From Actinokineospora alba (GTDB taxonomy: Bacteria; Actinomycetota; Actinomycetes; Mycobacteriales; Pseudonocardiaceae), in NCBI RefSeq assembly GCF_004362515.1, contig NZ_SNXU01000001.1:6386001-6450000 (forward strand): a DNA stretch of 64,000 nucleotides. Reading direction: 5' to 3'. This document shows, piece by piece, positions 55,957-64,000 of the stretch. Numbering within the stretch: position 1 is the first letter of the stretch; each line of letters starts with the position of its first letter. The translations under genes and the position numbers were made by a program. The notes under the pieces are model-generated. The model was not told where the DNA came from and did no database searches. It was given only the letters and a program-made list of their open reading frames with translations.

Positions 55957-56673
55957 CTACAGACCGTTGACGTGCCAGCCGCCGTCGACCGGGATGGTCG
56001 CGCCGGTGATGTAGGAGGCGTCCGCCGAAGCCAGGAACGCGATCACCGCGGCCACCTCCTCCGGGGTTCCGGCCCGCCGGGCGACCGTGCGCGCGATGTG
56101 CTCGGCGCCGGTCCAGTCACCCCACGCCGGGGTGCGGATCGGCCCCGGCGCGACGGCGTTGACCCGGAGGTCGGGGCCGTACTCCACCGCCAACTGCTGG
56201 ACCATGGCGTGCAGCCCACCCTTGGCCGCGGCGTACGCGGTCGCCCCGAGCAGTCCGACCAGGCCGTGGATGCTGCCGGTGGCCACGATGCAGCCGCCCC
56301 GCTCGCGCAGCGCGGGCACCATGGCGCGGACGCCCAGGAACGCGCTGCGCAGCGTCGTGGACTGCACCTCGTCCCAGGCCTCGACCGCCAGCTCGTGCGG
56401 CTGCGCCCGGTCCGGCGGGTTGCGGCCGACGTTGAGGTGCAACACATCCAGCGCGGGCACGGCCTCCGCGATGACAGCCCAGTCCCCCGGAAGCGTGGCG
56501 TCCAGGCGCAGGTAGCGGCCGTCGATCTCGAGCGCGATCGCCTGACCGCGGTCGTCGTCGATGTCGGTCACCACGACTGACGCGCCCTCAGCGGCGAGTC
56601 TGCGCGCGGTGGCCGCGCCGATCCCGGAGGCGGCACCGGTCACCAGGGCGGTCTTCCCGCCGAACCGGCTCAC
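55957..56673 (-). CDS. SDR family NAD(P)-dependent sugar dehydrogenase
   Basis: A 238-residue classical short-chain dehydrogenase. Cofactor motif TGAASGIG (12-19), DI at 37-38 favouring NAD, and catalytic Ser134, Tyr147 and Lys151 (YAAAK). GTG 56673 overlaps the permease stop by 4 nt. In this operon it most likely oxidises an aldose such as galactose to the lactone hydrolysed by SMP-30. The substrate is inferred only from context. Confidence 0.88.
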   Translation of the reverse strand: MSRFGGKTALVTGAASGIGAATARRLAAEGASVVVTDIDDDRGQAIALEIDGRYLRLDATLPGDWAVIAEAVPALDVLHLNVGRNPPDRAQPHELAVEAWDEVQSTTLRSAFLGVRAMVPALRERGGCIVATGSIHGLVGLLGATAYAAAKGGLHAMVQQLAVEYGPDLRVNAVAPGPIRTPAWGDWTGAEHIARTVARRAGTPEEVAAVIAFLASADASYITGATIPVDGGWHVNGL

Positions 56674-57530
56674 TTGCCCAGTCCCGCCGTGAGGCCCTCG
56701 GTGATCCGCCGACCGAGCCACAGGTAGAGCAGCAGCATCGGCAGAATCGTGATCGACACCCCGGCGAACAGGGCGCCGTAGTCCGCGCCGTTGTACTGCT
56801 GCTGCTGGATGAACCCGATCAGCGCGAGCGAGAGCGTGTAGTTCTCGTTGCTCTGGATGAACATCAGGCCCAGCAGCGTCTCATTCCACAGCCCGATCGC
56901 GTTGAGCAGCAGCGCGGTCACCAGGCCGCCGCGGGCCAGCGGCAGCATGATCCGAAAGAACGTGCCGCTCGCCGACACCCCGTCCAGCGCCGCCGCCTCC
57001 TCCAACTCGTTGGGCAGTGAGCGGAAGAACCCGGTCAGCAGGAACACGGTGAACGGCAGGTGGGTGGCGACATAGACGAGGAACAGCCCGAACAGGCTGT
57101 CGATCAGCCCGAACTCGGCGAGCACCGAGTACAGCGGCAGCACGATGATCTGCAGCGGGATGCCGAGGCCGAGCGCGAAGAACATGGTCAGCCCGGCCGA
57201 GAGCCCGCCTCGGCGCCTGCTCAGCGCGTAGGCGGCGGGCGCGGAGACGCCGACGACGACCACTGACGCGGTCACGACCAGCACCAGCGTGTTGATCGCG
57301 GCGGCGCCGAAGCCGCTGTCGACCCACGCCCGGCTCCAGTTGCCGAAGTCCGGCGCGGCGGGCAGCGACCACGGGGTGTTGAGGATCTCGCTGCTGCTCT
57401 TGACCGAGCTGATCAGCATGAACAGGAACGCGAACAGGCAGAAGGAGACGAACAGCCACACCGCGGTGGTGCCGATCGGCCGCAGTACTGGGATGCGTGG
57501 GGTGGTGCGCGTGGCGATACGTGTTGTCAC
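56670..57530 (-). CDS. CUT1 sugar ABC transporter permease (MalG-like)
   Basis: A 286-residue permease from GTG 57530, with GGAGG 5 nt upstream. Six hydrophobic segments, and the EAA loop EEAAALDGVSASGTFFRIMLPLARGG. The C-terminus LGRRITEGLTAGLGK is typical. It follows the first permease by 13 bp and overlaps the SDR gene, tying uptake to oxidation. Confidence 0.92.
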   Translation of the reverse strand: MTTRIATRTTPRIPVLRPIGTTAVWLFVSFCLFAFLFMLISSVKSSSEILNTPWSLPAAPDFGNWSRAWVDSGFGAAAINTLVLVVTASVVVVGVSAPAAYALSRRRGGLSAGLTMFFALGLGIPLQIIVLPLYSVLAEFGLIDSLFGLFLVYVATHLPFTVFLLTGFFRSLPNELEEAAALDGVSASGTFFRIMLPLARGGLVTALLLNAIGLWNETLLGLMFIQSNENYTLSLALIGFIQQQQYNGADYGALFAGVSITILPMLLLYLWLGRRITEGLTAGLGK

Positions 57531-57543
57531 TGGATCCTCCGGA

Positions 57544-58530
57544 CTAGAACTGGACCGCGTCGCGGCGCATGGCCCGACGCAGGAGCGCGACCATGCCGGT
57601 GACCAGCAGCAGCATCACCAGGGCCGAGGCGCAGGCGTAGCCGAAGCGGTACTGCGGGGTGGCGCCGCCGAACGTGACGCCGTAGACGAACACGGCGGCG
57701 TTCCACTCGTAGGCGGGCGGCATCTGCCCCTGACTGGCGCCGAAGGCGTAGATGAACTCGAACACCTTGACCGAGCTGATCGTCCACAGCACCGCGGCCA
57801 CACCGATGACGTCCCACGACAGCGGAAGCGTGATGTGCCGCAGCTTCTGCCACGCCGACGCACCGGCCAGCGACGCGTCCTCATAGAAGTAGCCGGGGAT
57901 CCGGTCGACGCCCGCCATCAGGATCGCGACGTAGAAGCCGGTGCTGATCCACACCATCGCGATCATGATCATCAGGAAGGCGCTGTCCGGCCCGATCCAC
58001 GCCACCGGCTCGCCGCCGAACTTGACGATGAGCGCGTTGAGCAGGCCGTCGTGCCGGAGCAGGAAGCCCCAGAAGATGGCGAGCACGATCGGCGAGACGA
58101 TGTGCGGCAGGAAGATCACCCCGCGCACGAAGCCTTTGCCCTTCATGTCCCGCAGCAGCAGCATGAAGCTGAACGCGAGCACGAAGATGCCGATGCCGAC
58201 CACGACCAGGATCAGCAGCGTGTTCCAAAAGGACTCCAGGAACAGCGGGTCGTCGAACAGCGCGGTGAAGTTGTCCGTGCCGCGCCAGGTCGGAGTGTTG
58301 ATGCCGTCCCAGTTGGTGAAGGCGGCGTACACCGAGTACAGCGTCGGCCCGATGAACAGGACCAGGTACAACGCCAGCGGAATCGCCAGGAACGGGCCGA
58401 AGATCCGCCGCTGCCTGCGGGCCAGCGGCGACTGCCCGCCGCGCACCGGGCGGGGCCCCGCGGGCCGCCGGGAGTCCCGGCGGCTCGCGGACCGCTGCTC
58501 GAGGTTCGCTTGCTCGAGGGTCACAGCCAT
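57544..58530 (-). CDS. CUT1 sugar ABC transporter permease (MalF-like)
   Basis: A 328-residue permease whose ATG overlaps the binding-protein stop by 1 nt (TGATG). A 40-residue Arg-rich N-terminus precedes six helices (FGPFLAIPLALYLVLFIGPT first). The EAA loop region reads YEDASLAGASAWQKLRHITLPLSW. A longer open frame through the binding-protein gene is an out-of-frame shadow. Confidence 0.92.
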   Translation of the reverse strand: MAVTLEQANLEQRSASRRDSRRPAGPRPVRGGQSPLARRQRRIFGPFLAIPLALYLVLFIGPTLYSVYAAFTNWDGINTPTWRGTDNFTALFDDPLFLESFWNTLLILVVVGIGIFVLAFSFMLLLRDMKGKGFVRGVIFLPHIVSPIVLAIFWGFLLRHDGLLNALIVKFGGEPVAWIGPDSAFLMIMIAMVWISTGFYVAILMAGVDRIPGYFYEDASLAGASAWQKLRHITLPLSWDVIGVAAVLWTISSVKVFEFIYAFGASQGQMPPAYEWNAAVFVYGVTFGGATPQYRFGYACASALVMLLLVTGMVALLRRAMRRDAVQF

Positions 58531-59837
58531 CAGCCCTGCGTCTTCCAGAACTCGACCGACTTCGCCTTGACCTGGCTGACGAAGTCCGCGGCGCTGGTCT
58601 TGCCCTGCACCAGGGACTGCGCGACCGGCTGGAACGCGGTGGACTCCCAGCCGCCGAACTTCAGGCCGAGCGCGGCGCCCGAGGGGTAGACCGCCTTGTC
58701 CTGGAACGACTTGCTCAGGCTCTCCAGCGCCGCGGGGGCGGGGATGTCGGAGCGCGGGGTGATGTTGTCGGCCTTGGTGCTGATGCCTTCCAGTCGCGAC
58801 TTGTTCAGGAAGTACGCGATGAACTTGCCCGCCGCATCGGAGTTCTTGGCGGTCTTGGGGATGCCGAAGCCGAAGAAGTTGACGCCGACCGCGTCGGTGC
58901 CGCCGTCGATCCGCGGCAGCTGCACGGAGCTGTACTCGAAGCCCGGCGCGGCGTAGGTCTTGGTCTCGCTGGTCACCCACGAGCCCTGCAGGATGTAGGC
59001 GGCCTTGTTCTGCGCCCACAGGTTCTGCTGCGCCGGGTACTGGCCGGAGTTGTAGCCGGGGGCGAAGTAGCCGCCCTTGACCAGCTTCTCCACCCTGGTC
59101 ACCGCGTCGAGGACCTTCGGGTCGTCCCAGGCGGCGCCGGTGCGGTCGCTCGCCAGCTTCTGCATGCCCTCGGGGCCGACGGCGCGGATCAGGGTGAGCA
59201 GCGGCCAGTACTTGGCCACGCCGGTGTTGTCGGCGTCGAGGGCCAGCGGGGACACGCCCTTGGCCTTGGCGGCGTCGAGCAGCTTGACCAGGTCGTCCCA
59301 GGTCTGCGGCTGCTCGGTGGGGACCTGCTTGGCGTTGAACCACAGGCCTTCGCCGGTCACCTCGTAGGGCACCATGAACGGCTTGCCCTCTTTGTCCTTG
59401 AGGTAGTCGACGTACTTCGACGGGATGACGTCGGAGACCTTCTTGCCCTCGCCGGGAACCTCGAGGTTGTAGACCGAGGTCAGGTCGGCGGCCTGGCCGG
59501 TGTTGGACAGGCCGTTGCCGAGCTGGTTCATCGACTGGTCGACCAGGTCCGCGGCGGCCTTGGTGCGCAGCGACGGGGTGAGCTTCTTCATCACCTCGCG
59601 GCCGTGCCACTGGACGTCGACTTTGACGCCGGTGTCCTTGGTGAAGGAGTCGATGGCCGCCTTGATGACCTGGGCCTGCGGCTCCTTCTCCTGCCACATG
59701 GACCAGTACGTGAACTCGCCGGAGCCCCCACCGCTTCCGGCGTCGCTCGGCGACCCGCAGGCCGACACCGCGAGCAGGGCGCTGAGGCCGAGCGCGGCGA
59801 AACTGATGGAACGGCGCAGCCGCCCGGTTCGGGTCAT
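58530..59837 (-). CDS. CUT1 sugar-binding lipoprotein
   Basis: A 435-residue binding protein. The lipoprotein signal ends LSALLAVSAC (Cys27), followed by a Gly/Ser linker. The mature domain is family 1 type (FTYWSMWQEKEPQAQVIKAAIDSF; WFNAKQVPTEQPQTWDDLVKLLDAAKAKG; AAYILQGSWVTSET; FFGFGIPKTAKNSDAAGKFIAYFL). Unlike the other two binding proteins here it has no hairpin after it and overlaps its permease gene. Its ligand is probably a galactose- or uronate-containing sugar, judging from the operon. Confidence 0.92.
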   Translation of the reverse strand: MTRTGRLRRSISFAALGLSALLAVSACGSPSDAGSGGGSGEFTYWSMWQEKEPQAQVIKAAIDSFTKDTGVKVDVQWHGREVMKKLTPSLRTKAAADLVDQSMNQLGNGLSNTGQAADLTSVYNLEVPGEGKKVSDVIPSKYVDYLKDKEGKPFMVPYEVTGEGLWFNAKQVPTEQPQTWDDLVKLLDAAKAKGVSPLALDADNTGVAKYWPLLTLIRAVGPEGMQKLASDRTGAAWDDPKVLDAVTRVEKLVKGGYFAPGYNSGQYPAQQNLWAQNKAAYILQGSWVTSETKTYAAPGFEYSSVQLPRIDGGTDAVGVNFFGFGIPKTAKNSDAAGKFIAYFLNKSRLEGISTKADNITPRSDIPAPAALESLSKSFQDKAVYPSGAALGLKFGGWESTAFQPVAQSLVQGKTSAADFVSQVKAKSVEFWKTQG

Positions 59838-59840
59838 GAT

Positions 59841-61067
59841 CTACAGACCACCTATCTGGGACTCGTTCGCGCGGGTCGCCCCGGCGCGCTGGGGGTGAGG
59901 GAGTTTGGCCGCGGCGACGAGCGCCCGCAGCACGGCCGAAGCCGATCGGGGCACCAGCCCCAGGTGATAGAGGTGCAGCTCGCTCAGACCGGCGGCGGCG
60001 AACTCGCCCGCCCAGTCCTCAAGAGACGGTCCCTCCGGCGGTCGGACGGTGTCCGGCCGGAAATATCCCCCGACCGCGATGTCGTCGCCGACAGCCGCGG
60101 ACATCTCTCGCAGCCGGGCGACGGCGGCGTCTCCGCCCGCCCAGCAGTTCGCCACCACACTGTCCACATCGGAACCGAGTGGCCCCCCGATGGCGGTGAA
60201 GGCGTCGGTGGCCCAGCGGTCGGCGGCGCCGTGCAGGGTCACCGGCAGGTCCGGGCGGGTGGCCCGGGCGCTGTCGACGACGCGTCGGCGGATCGTGACC
60301 GCCGTGTCGGCCAGGACTCTCGCCAAGGCTTCGGCGAGATCGGCGCCGAGCGCTTCCTCCACCGACTCCGGCCCTGCCCCATCGACGTCCACACAGGACC
60401 GCACCTGGGCGGCCAGCCGACGTGCGTCGATGCCCGCACCGGCGTAAAGTTGTTCGCAAGCGGCGCAGAAGCAGAGCGATAGCAGCCGCTTCTGCGTCGC
60501 GGTCCACTGCGCGAAGTCCACTTTGTCATGGTGTCCGCCGTGGTCGATCCCCAGCCGCCCGCACGCTTCGAGGATCACGCCGTCCGGCTCACCGGTCACG
60601 ACGATCTCACTCGCGAGGGTCGCGCAGTAGTCCACGACTTCCTCGGCGCTCGGGCACAGCGCGTACTCGTACGGCTCGCCGAAAGCGTTGCGCACCACCA
60701 GGTCCGGGTTCGCCGCACCCAGCACGCTGCTGTGGGTGAACACCATCCACGCGTACACGCCCAAGCCGTGCCCGCGGATCGCCTTCGCGGCCGCGCCGAA
60801 CGGGTCGGGCTCGCCCAGCCAGTCGGCGAAGCGCGGGGTCAGCCTGCGCCCCTGCCAAGCACTCTGTCGCACCGGGAGGTAGCAGGCCGCGTGCGGCGTG
60901 GTCATCAGCCTGCGCGTCGGGTGTTGCGGGGTCGGAACCCTGGTCGTGTGGTACGCGGCGGCGAGGGCCACCACGTCGACGCCGACCTCAGCTGCCCGGG
61001 CGGGCGCGTCCGGGTCACCGGCGAAGTCCCAGGGATAGGCGTAGCCGACTGTCTTATCGATACTCAT
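59841..61067 (-). CDS. Cytoplasmic TIM-barrel protein of unknown function, glycosidase-like
   Basis: A 408-residue protein without signal peptide. ATG 61067 is used, with AGGTGG 11 nt upstream; in-frame GTG codons at 61070, 61073 and 61082 are alternatives. Blocks such as APARAAEVGVDVVALAAAYH, AAKAIRGHGLGVYAWMVFTHSSVLG, EPDGVILEACGRLGIDHGGHHDK, LSLCFCAACEQLYAGAGID and LSELHLYHLGLVP follow a beta/alpha-barrel pattern; CFCAAC could bind metal. It sits between the binding-protein gene and gudD. It recalls the protein at 37624-38745 in size and position although sequence similarity is weak by eye. Reaction unknown. Confidence 0.55.
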   Translation of the reverse strand: MSIDKTVGYAYPWDFAGDPDAPARAAEVGVDVVALAAAYHTTRVPTPQHPTRRLMTTPHAACYLPVRQSAWQGRRLTPRFADWLGEPDPFGAAAKAIRGHGLGVYAWMVFTHSSVLGAANPDLVVRNAFGEPYEYALCPSAEEVVDYCATLASEIVVTGEPDGVILEACGRLGIDHGGHHDKVDFAQWTATQKRLLSLCFCAACEQLYAGAGIDARRLAAQVRSCVDVDGAGPESVEEALGADLAEALARVLADTAVTIRRRVVDSARATRPDLPVTLHGAADRWATDAFTAIGGPLGSDVDSVVANCWAGGDAAVARLREMSAAVGDDIAVGGYFRPDTVRPPEGPSLEDWAGEFAAAGLSELHLYHLGLVPRSASAVLRALVAAAKLPHPQRAGATRANESQIGGL

Positions 61068-61075
61068 CACCACTG

Positions 61076-62338
61076 TTACCACCTAGGCTTGCGCAGCTCG
61101 TAGGACGGGTCGATCCGGCGCATGTAGCCGGTGTCGTCGCGGTCGCGAATGCCGCAGGACAGGTACTGCTCGTGCAGCCCGGCGAGCGCGTCGCGGTCGA
61201 GTTCCACGCCGAGTCCCGGTGTGGTCGGCACCCGCACTGATCCATCTACAAAGGACAGGACGCCGGGTTCGATGACGTCCTCGGACTTCCACGGCCAGTG
61301 CGTGTCGCAGGCGTAGGTCAGGTTCGGCGTCGCGGCGGCCAGGTGCACCATCGCGGCGAGGCTGATCCCGAGGTGGGAGTTGGAGTGCATGGACAGGCCC
61401 ATGCCGAAAGTCTCGCAGATGCCCGACAGCAGCGCCGACCGTCGGAGGCCGCCCCAGTAGTGGTGGTCGGAGAGGATCACGCCGACCGCGTCCTGAAGGA
61501 CCGACGGCTTGAGGTGGTCGAAGGAGACGACACACATGTTGGTGGCCAACGGCATCGGCACCGCGCGGGCGACCTCGGCCATCCCCTCGATCCCAAGGGT
61601 CGGGTCCTCCAGGTACTCCAGGACGCCGTCGAGTTCGGCGCCGACCTTGATGGAGGTCTCGACCGTCCACGCGGCGTTCGGGTCGAGCCGCAGCGGCAGG
61701 TCGGGGAATTCCGCGCGCAGGGCGTGGATCGCGGCGATCTCCTCGTCCGGCGGGAAGACGCCGCCCTTGAGCTTGAGCGCGGTGAAGCCGTATTCGTCGA
61801 CCATCTTGCGCGCCTGCGCGACGATGCCCGCCGGGTCGAGTGCCTCGCCCCACGAATCCGGCTCGAAGCCGGGGTGCGCGGCCCACTTGTAGAAGAGGTA
61901 CGCGCTGAACGGGACGGCCTCCCGGACCGCGCCGCCGAGCAGGTCCGAGACCGGACGGCCCAGCAGCTTTCCCTGCACGTCAAGGCAGGCGACCTCGAAC
62001 GGCGAGTACACCCGGTCGACGGTGCCGCTGGTGGTGATCATCCCGGTGAGTCCGTGGCCGTCGGCCCCGGTGTTGCCGGAGAGGACGCGCTTGGCGGTGG
62101 CGAACATGGCGTTGAGCGCGAAGACGTCGTGGCCGACGATCGCGTCGGCGACCGCGCGCAGCCGGTCGAGGTGGCCGGTGTCGGCGTAGGTCTCACCGAG
62201 CCCGGTGACGCCGTCGGCGGTGTGCACCTCAATGATCGTGCGGATCGCGTAGGGCTCGTGCACGCCGACCGCGTTGAGCAGCGCCGGGTCGGCGAAGGCG
62301 ACGGGCGTGAGGGTGACGCCGGTGATGGGGACGCTCAT
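61076..62338 (-). CDS. gudD: Glucarate dehydratase-like enolase-superfamily enzyme
   Basis: A 420-residue protein with the glucarate dehydratase layout: ETYADTGHLDRLR, a KxK motif at Lys189/Lys191 (TALKLKGG), metal site beginning with Asp219 and Asn221 (LRLDPNAAW), EYLEDPTLGIEGMA, NMCVVSFDHLKPSV and catalytic His in MGLSMHSNSHLGIS. It should dehydrate D-glucarate and/or galactarate-type acids to 5-keto-4-deoxyglucarate, the substrate of the adjacent KdgD. Its ATG overlaps the kdgD stop by 4 nt. Confidence 0.9.
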   Translation of the reverse strand: MSVPITGVTLTPVAFADPALLNAVGVHEPYAIRTIIEVHTADGVTGLGETYADTGHLDRLRAVADAIVGHDVFALNAMFATAKRVLSGNTGADGHGLTGMITTSGTVDRVYSPFEVACLDVQGKLLGRPVSDLLGGAVREAVPFSAYLFYKWAAHPGFEPDSWGEALDPAGIVAQARKMVDEYGFTALKLKGGVFPPDEEIAAIHALRAEFPDLPLRLDPNAAWTVETSIKVGAELDGVLEYLEDPTLGIEGMAEVARAVPMPLATNMCVVSFDHLKPSVLQDAVGVILSDHHYWGGLRRSALLSGICETFGMGLSMHSNSHLGISLAAMVHLAAATPNLTYACDTHWPWKSEDVIEPGVLSFVDGSVRVPTTPGLGVELDRDALAGLHEQYLSCGIRDRDDTGYMRRIDPSYELRKPRW

Positions 62339-63282
62339 CCGGCCACCGCCGCGGCGGTGAGGGCGAGCCCGGCGGCGATGATCCGCTCCAGCTCGACGAC
62401 GTGCTCGGGCGACGGCTCCACCAGCGGCGGGCGGACGGTGCCGACGTCGAGCCCGCGCAGTCGCACGGCGGTCTTGACCAGCGAGACCGCGTAGCCAGGG
62501 ACCTTGTTGCGCAGTTCGACCAGCGGGTGGAAGAAGTCGACCAGGAAGCGGTCGATCAGCACGTCGTCGCCGGTCGCGGCGGCCTTGAAGAAGGCCAGCG
62601 AGATGTCCGGCGCGAAGCAGAACACCGCCGACGAGTACAGCGTCACGCCGATCCCGCGGTAGGCCGGGACGGTCACCTCGGCGGTCGGCATGCCGTTGAA
62701 GAACTGGAACGGCTTTCCGCTGCCGTTGAGCGCGCCGCGCACGGCCAGCACGATCCGGCCCAGCAGGTCGAGGTCGCCGCGGCCGTCCTTGAAGCCCGTC
62801 ACGTTGGGGATGGTGGCGACCTCGGCGGCGGTCTCCGGGTCGAACACCGCGTTGCCCCGGCTGTAGACGATGACCGGCAGGTCGGCCGCGGCGGCGACCT
62901 CGCGGGTGTAGGCGACCATCCCGCTCGGCGGCGCGGCCACCAGGTACGGCGGCAGCATGAGCAGGCCGTTGGCGCCCGCTCCCTGGGCGGCGCGGCTGAA
63001 CTGCCTGGCCAGCGGGAGTGACCCGCCGGTTCCCGCGTAGACCGGGACGGCACCCGCCGTGACCTCGACCGCGCGGCGCACGAGCGCCTCGTACTCGACC
63101 GGCTCCAGCGCGTGGAACTCGCCGGTGCCGCAGGCGACGAAGACTCCGCCGGGTCCGGCGGCCAGCCCTTGCTCCAGGTGCGTGGTGAACATGTCCAAGT
63201 CGACCGCACCCGCGGCGTCGAACGGCGTTACGGGGAAGAACAACACCCGGTCGAGCATCTGCACCGGAACTCCAGGGTTCAT
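62335..63282 (-). CDS. kdgD: 5-dehydro-4-deoxyglucarate dehydratase
   Basis: A 315-residue DHDPS/NAL-family enzyme. LFFPVTPFDAAGAVD, CGTGEFHALEPVEYEALVRRAV, Tyr140 (VIVYSRGNA) and Schiff-base Lys165 (VTGFKDGRGD), and RFLVDFFHPLVELRNKVPGYAVSLVKTAVRLRG are diagnostic of KdgD. It converts 5-keto-4-deoxyglucarate to 2-oxoglutarate semialdehyde with loss of water and CO2. It is the first gene of the long minus-strand operon and diverges from the IclR gene. The final semialdehyde dehydrogenase is not in the window. Confidence 0.93.
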   Translation of the reverse strand: MNPGVPVQMLDRVLFFPVTPFDAAGAVDLDMFTTHLEQGLAAGPGGVFVACGTGEFHALEPVEYEALVRRAVEVTAGAVPVYAGTGGSLPLARQFSRAAQGAGANGLLMLPPYLVAAPPSGMVAYTREVAAAADLPVIVYSRGNAVFDPETAAEVATIPNVTGFKDGRGDLDLLGRIVLAVRGALNGSGKPFQFFNGMPTAEVTVPAYRGIGVTLYSSAVFCFAPDISLAFFKAAATGDDVLIDRFLVDFFHPLVELRNKVPGYAVSLVKTAVRLRGLDVGTVRPPLVEPSPEHVVELERIIAAGLALTAAAVAG

Positions 63283-63400
63283 GTATGTGAACGTCGGTCA
63301 TACTTGCGAACTGTGGGGCGGAACCGTAAGACTGCCCACACCCGGTGTCAAGCAGGGGTGTCCGCCGGGTTTCGCGAAGGAAACGCAACGAGGAGAACCG

Positions 63401-64000
63401 ATGACAGTCAGTGAGGCGAGCGGGGGGCCGCGTCCGGACTCGGTGAAGTCGGCGGCCAGGACGATCGACATCCTGGAGCTGCTGGCCGGGTCCGAGCGGA
63501 GGCTCACCCTCAGCGAACTGCAGCGCAAACTCGACGTGCCGAAGTCCAGCCTGCACGGCCTGCTGCGCACCCTGGTGGCGCGCGGCTGGGTGGAGACCGA
63601 CGAGCGCGGGACCGGCTACAGCGTCGGCCTGAGCGCGCTGCGGGCGGGCGCGACCTTCCTCGACCGCGACCCGGTGGTGCAGGTCGCCAGCGCGGTGCTG
63701 GCCCGGCTGCGCCGCCAGCTCGACGAGACCGTCCACTTGGCACGGCTCGACGGGCCGGACATGGTCTACCTGGCCAGCCGCGAGTCCCAGCACCACCTGC
63801 GGGTCACCTCGCGCATCGGCAGGCGGCTGCCCGCGCACGCCACCTCGCTCGGCAAGGCCGTGCTGTCGACCATCGACGAGGTCGAGGTCGCCACGATCCT
63901 GCCCGCGAAGCTGATCGCCCTGACCCCGGACACCGTCACCGACCACGACGAGCTGCGCGCCGAACTGGCCGAGGCCCGGGTGCGCGGCTGGGCGTTCGAG
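63401..64000 (+). CDS. IclR family transcriptional regulator (3' end outside window)
   Basis: ATG 63401, with AGGAGA 4-5 nt upstream, opens 200 codons to the right edge. The N-terminal winged HTH reads SAARTIDILELLAGSERRLTLSELQRKLDVPKSSLHGLLRTLVARGWVE. The start of the effector domain is visible (ETVHLARLDGPDMVYLASRES; AHATSLGKAVLSTID). IclR proteins such as KdgR control sugar-acid operons, and it diverges from kdgD, so it probably regulates the whole operon. The 118-bp divergent region holds CTTGCG and CGTAAG (63305-63332), an imperfect inverted pair that could be part of the operator. Confidence 0.9.
   Translation, partial: MTVSEASGGPRPDSVKSAARTIDILELLAGSERRLTLSELQRKLDVPKSSLHGLLRTLVARGWVETDERGTGYSVGLSALRAGATFLDRDPVVQVASAVLARLRRQLDETVHLARLDGPDMVYLASRESQHHLRVTSRIGRRLPAHATSLGKAVLSTIDEVEVATILPAKLIALTPDTVTDHDELRAELAEARVRGWAFE

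Noticed and set aside
61076..63946. 956-residue minus-strand open frame spanning the IclR start, kdgD and gudD
   Set aside because: Only its last 420 residues are a real protein (GudD). The rest is the out-of-frame read of kdgD and the antisense of the IclR gene, with no domain.

Overview
The window is high-GC DNA (roughly 70%) with GTG starts, strong GGAGG-type ribosome binding sites, ATGA/GTGA/TGATG gene overlaps, many LuxR/HisKA_3 two-component pairs and secreted multi-domain glycosidases. This points to a free-living filamentous actinomycete, most likely of the Pseudonocardiales type. That placement is an inference from gene content only. No rRNA, tRNA, CRISPR array, integrase or transposase was seen, so this looks like chromosomal, carbohydrate-catabolic DNA rather than a mobile island.

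Layout. 1-5.7 kb: a secreted CHAP cell-wall hydrolase cut by the left edge, a decayed DUF1990 gene beside a DoxX-like membrane protein, three TetR-type genes (one without a DNA-binding domain) and a small secreted protein behind two striking inverted repeats. 5.7-20.8 kb: a complete alpha-glucan system with secreted alpha-amylase, alpha-glucosidase, LacI-type MalR, MsiK-type ATPase, MalEFG transporter and a 1,904-residue secreted amylopullulanase. Similar TTGCA-type operators lie at its three promoter regions. 20.8-33 kb: housekeeping and signalling, with two separate modules in which an ABC exporter diverges from a histidine kinase/response regulator pair. Between them lie a DUF2975/XRE pair with a probable leaderless promoter, a lipoprotein, a secretory lipase-like hydrolase and a 1 kb gene-free stretch with tandem repeats.

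33-47.4 kb: a glycan-utilisation locus. A ROK regulator runs without a stop codon into the solute-binding protein of a CUT1 ABC transporter. Two permeases, a cytoplasmic glycosidase-like TIM-barrel protein, a secreted GH20 hexosaminidase with LamG and F5/8C modules, a GntR/UTRA regulator, a secreted GH2 enzyme and a secreted beta-helix protein with a C-terminal discoidin-like domain follow. 47.4-49.7 kb: a LysR regulator divergent from a secreted M64 metallopeptidase.

49.8-64 kb: a long minus-strand sugar-acid operon divergent from an IclR regulator. In transcription order it encodes a 5-dehydro-4-deoxyglucarate dehydratase, a glucarate-dehydratase-like enolase, a second TIM-barrel protein, an ABC binding protein and two permeases, an SDR dehydrogenase, a galactonate dehydratase, an SMP-30 lactonase, a PfkB (KDG-type) kinase, a KDPG-type aldolase and a secreted beta-helix protein. 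This matches a De Ley-Doudoroff-type galactose/galactonate route plus an aldarate route served by one transporter. Between kinase and aldolase lie a 137-bp nested palindrome and a GGC-rich hexanucleotide repeat.

Taken together the window is a set of extracellular depolymerases, each paired with a CUT1 importer and local regulators. Only one CUT1 ATPase gene (MsiK type) is present for three importers, so it probably energises all of them. The least ordinary features are the ROK/binding-protein open frame, the nested palindrome, the paired inverted repeats at 4.9 kb and the two TIM-barrel proteins inside transporter operons.
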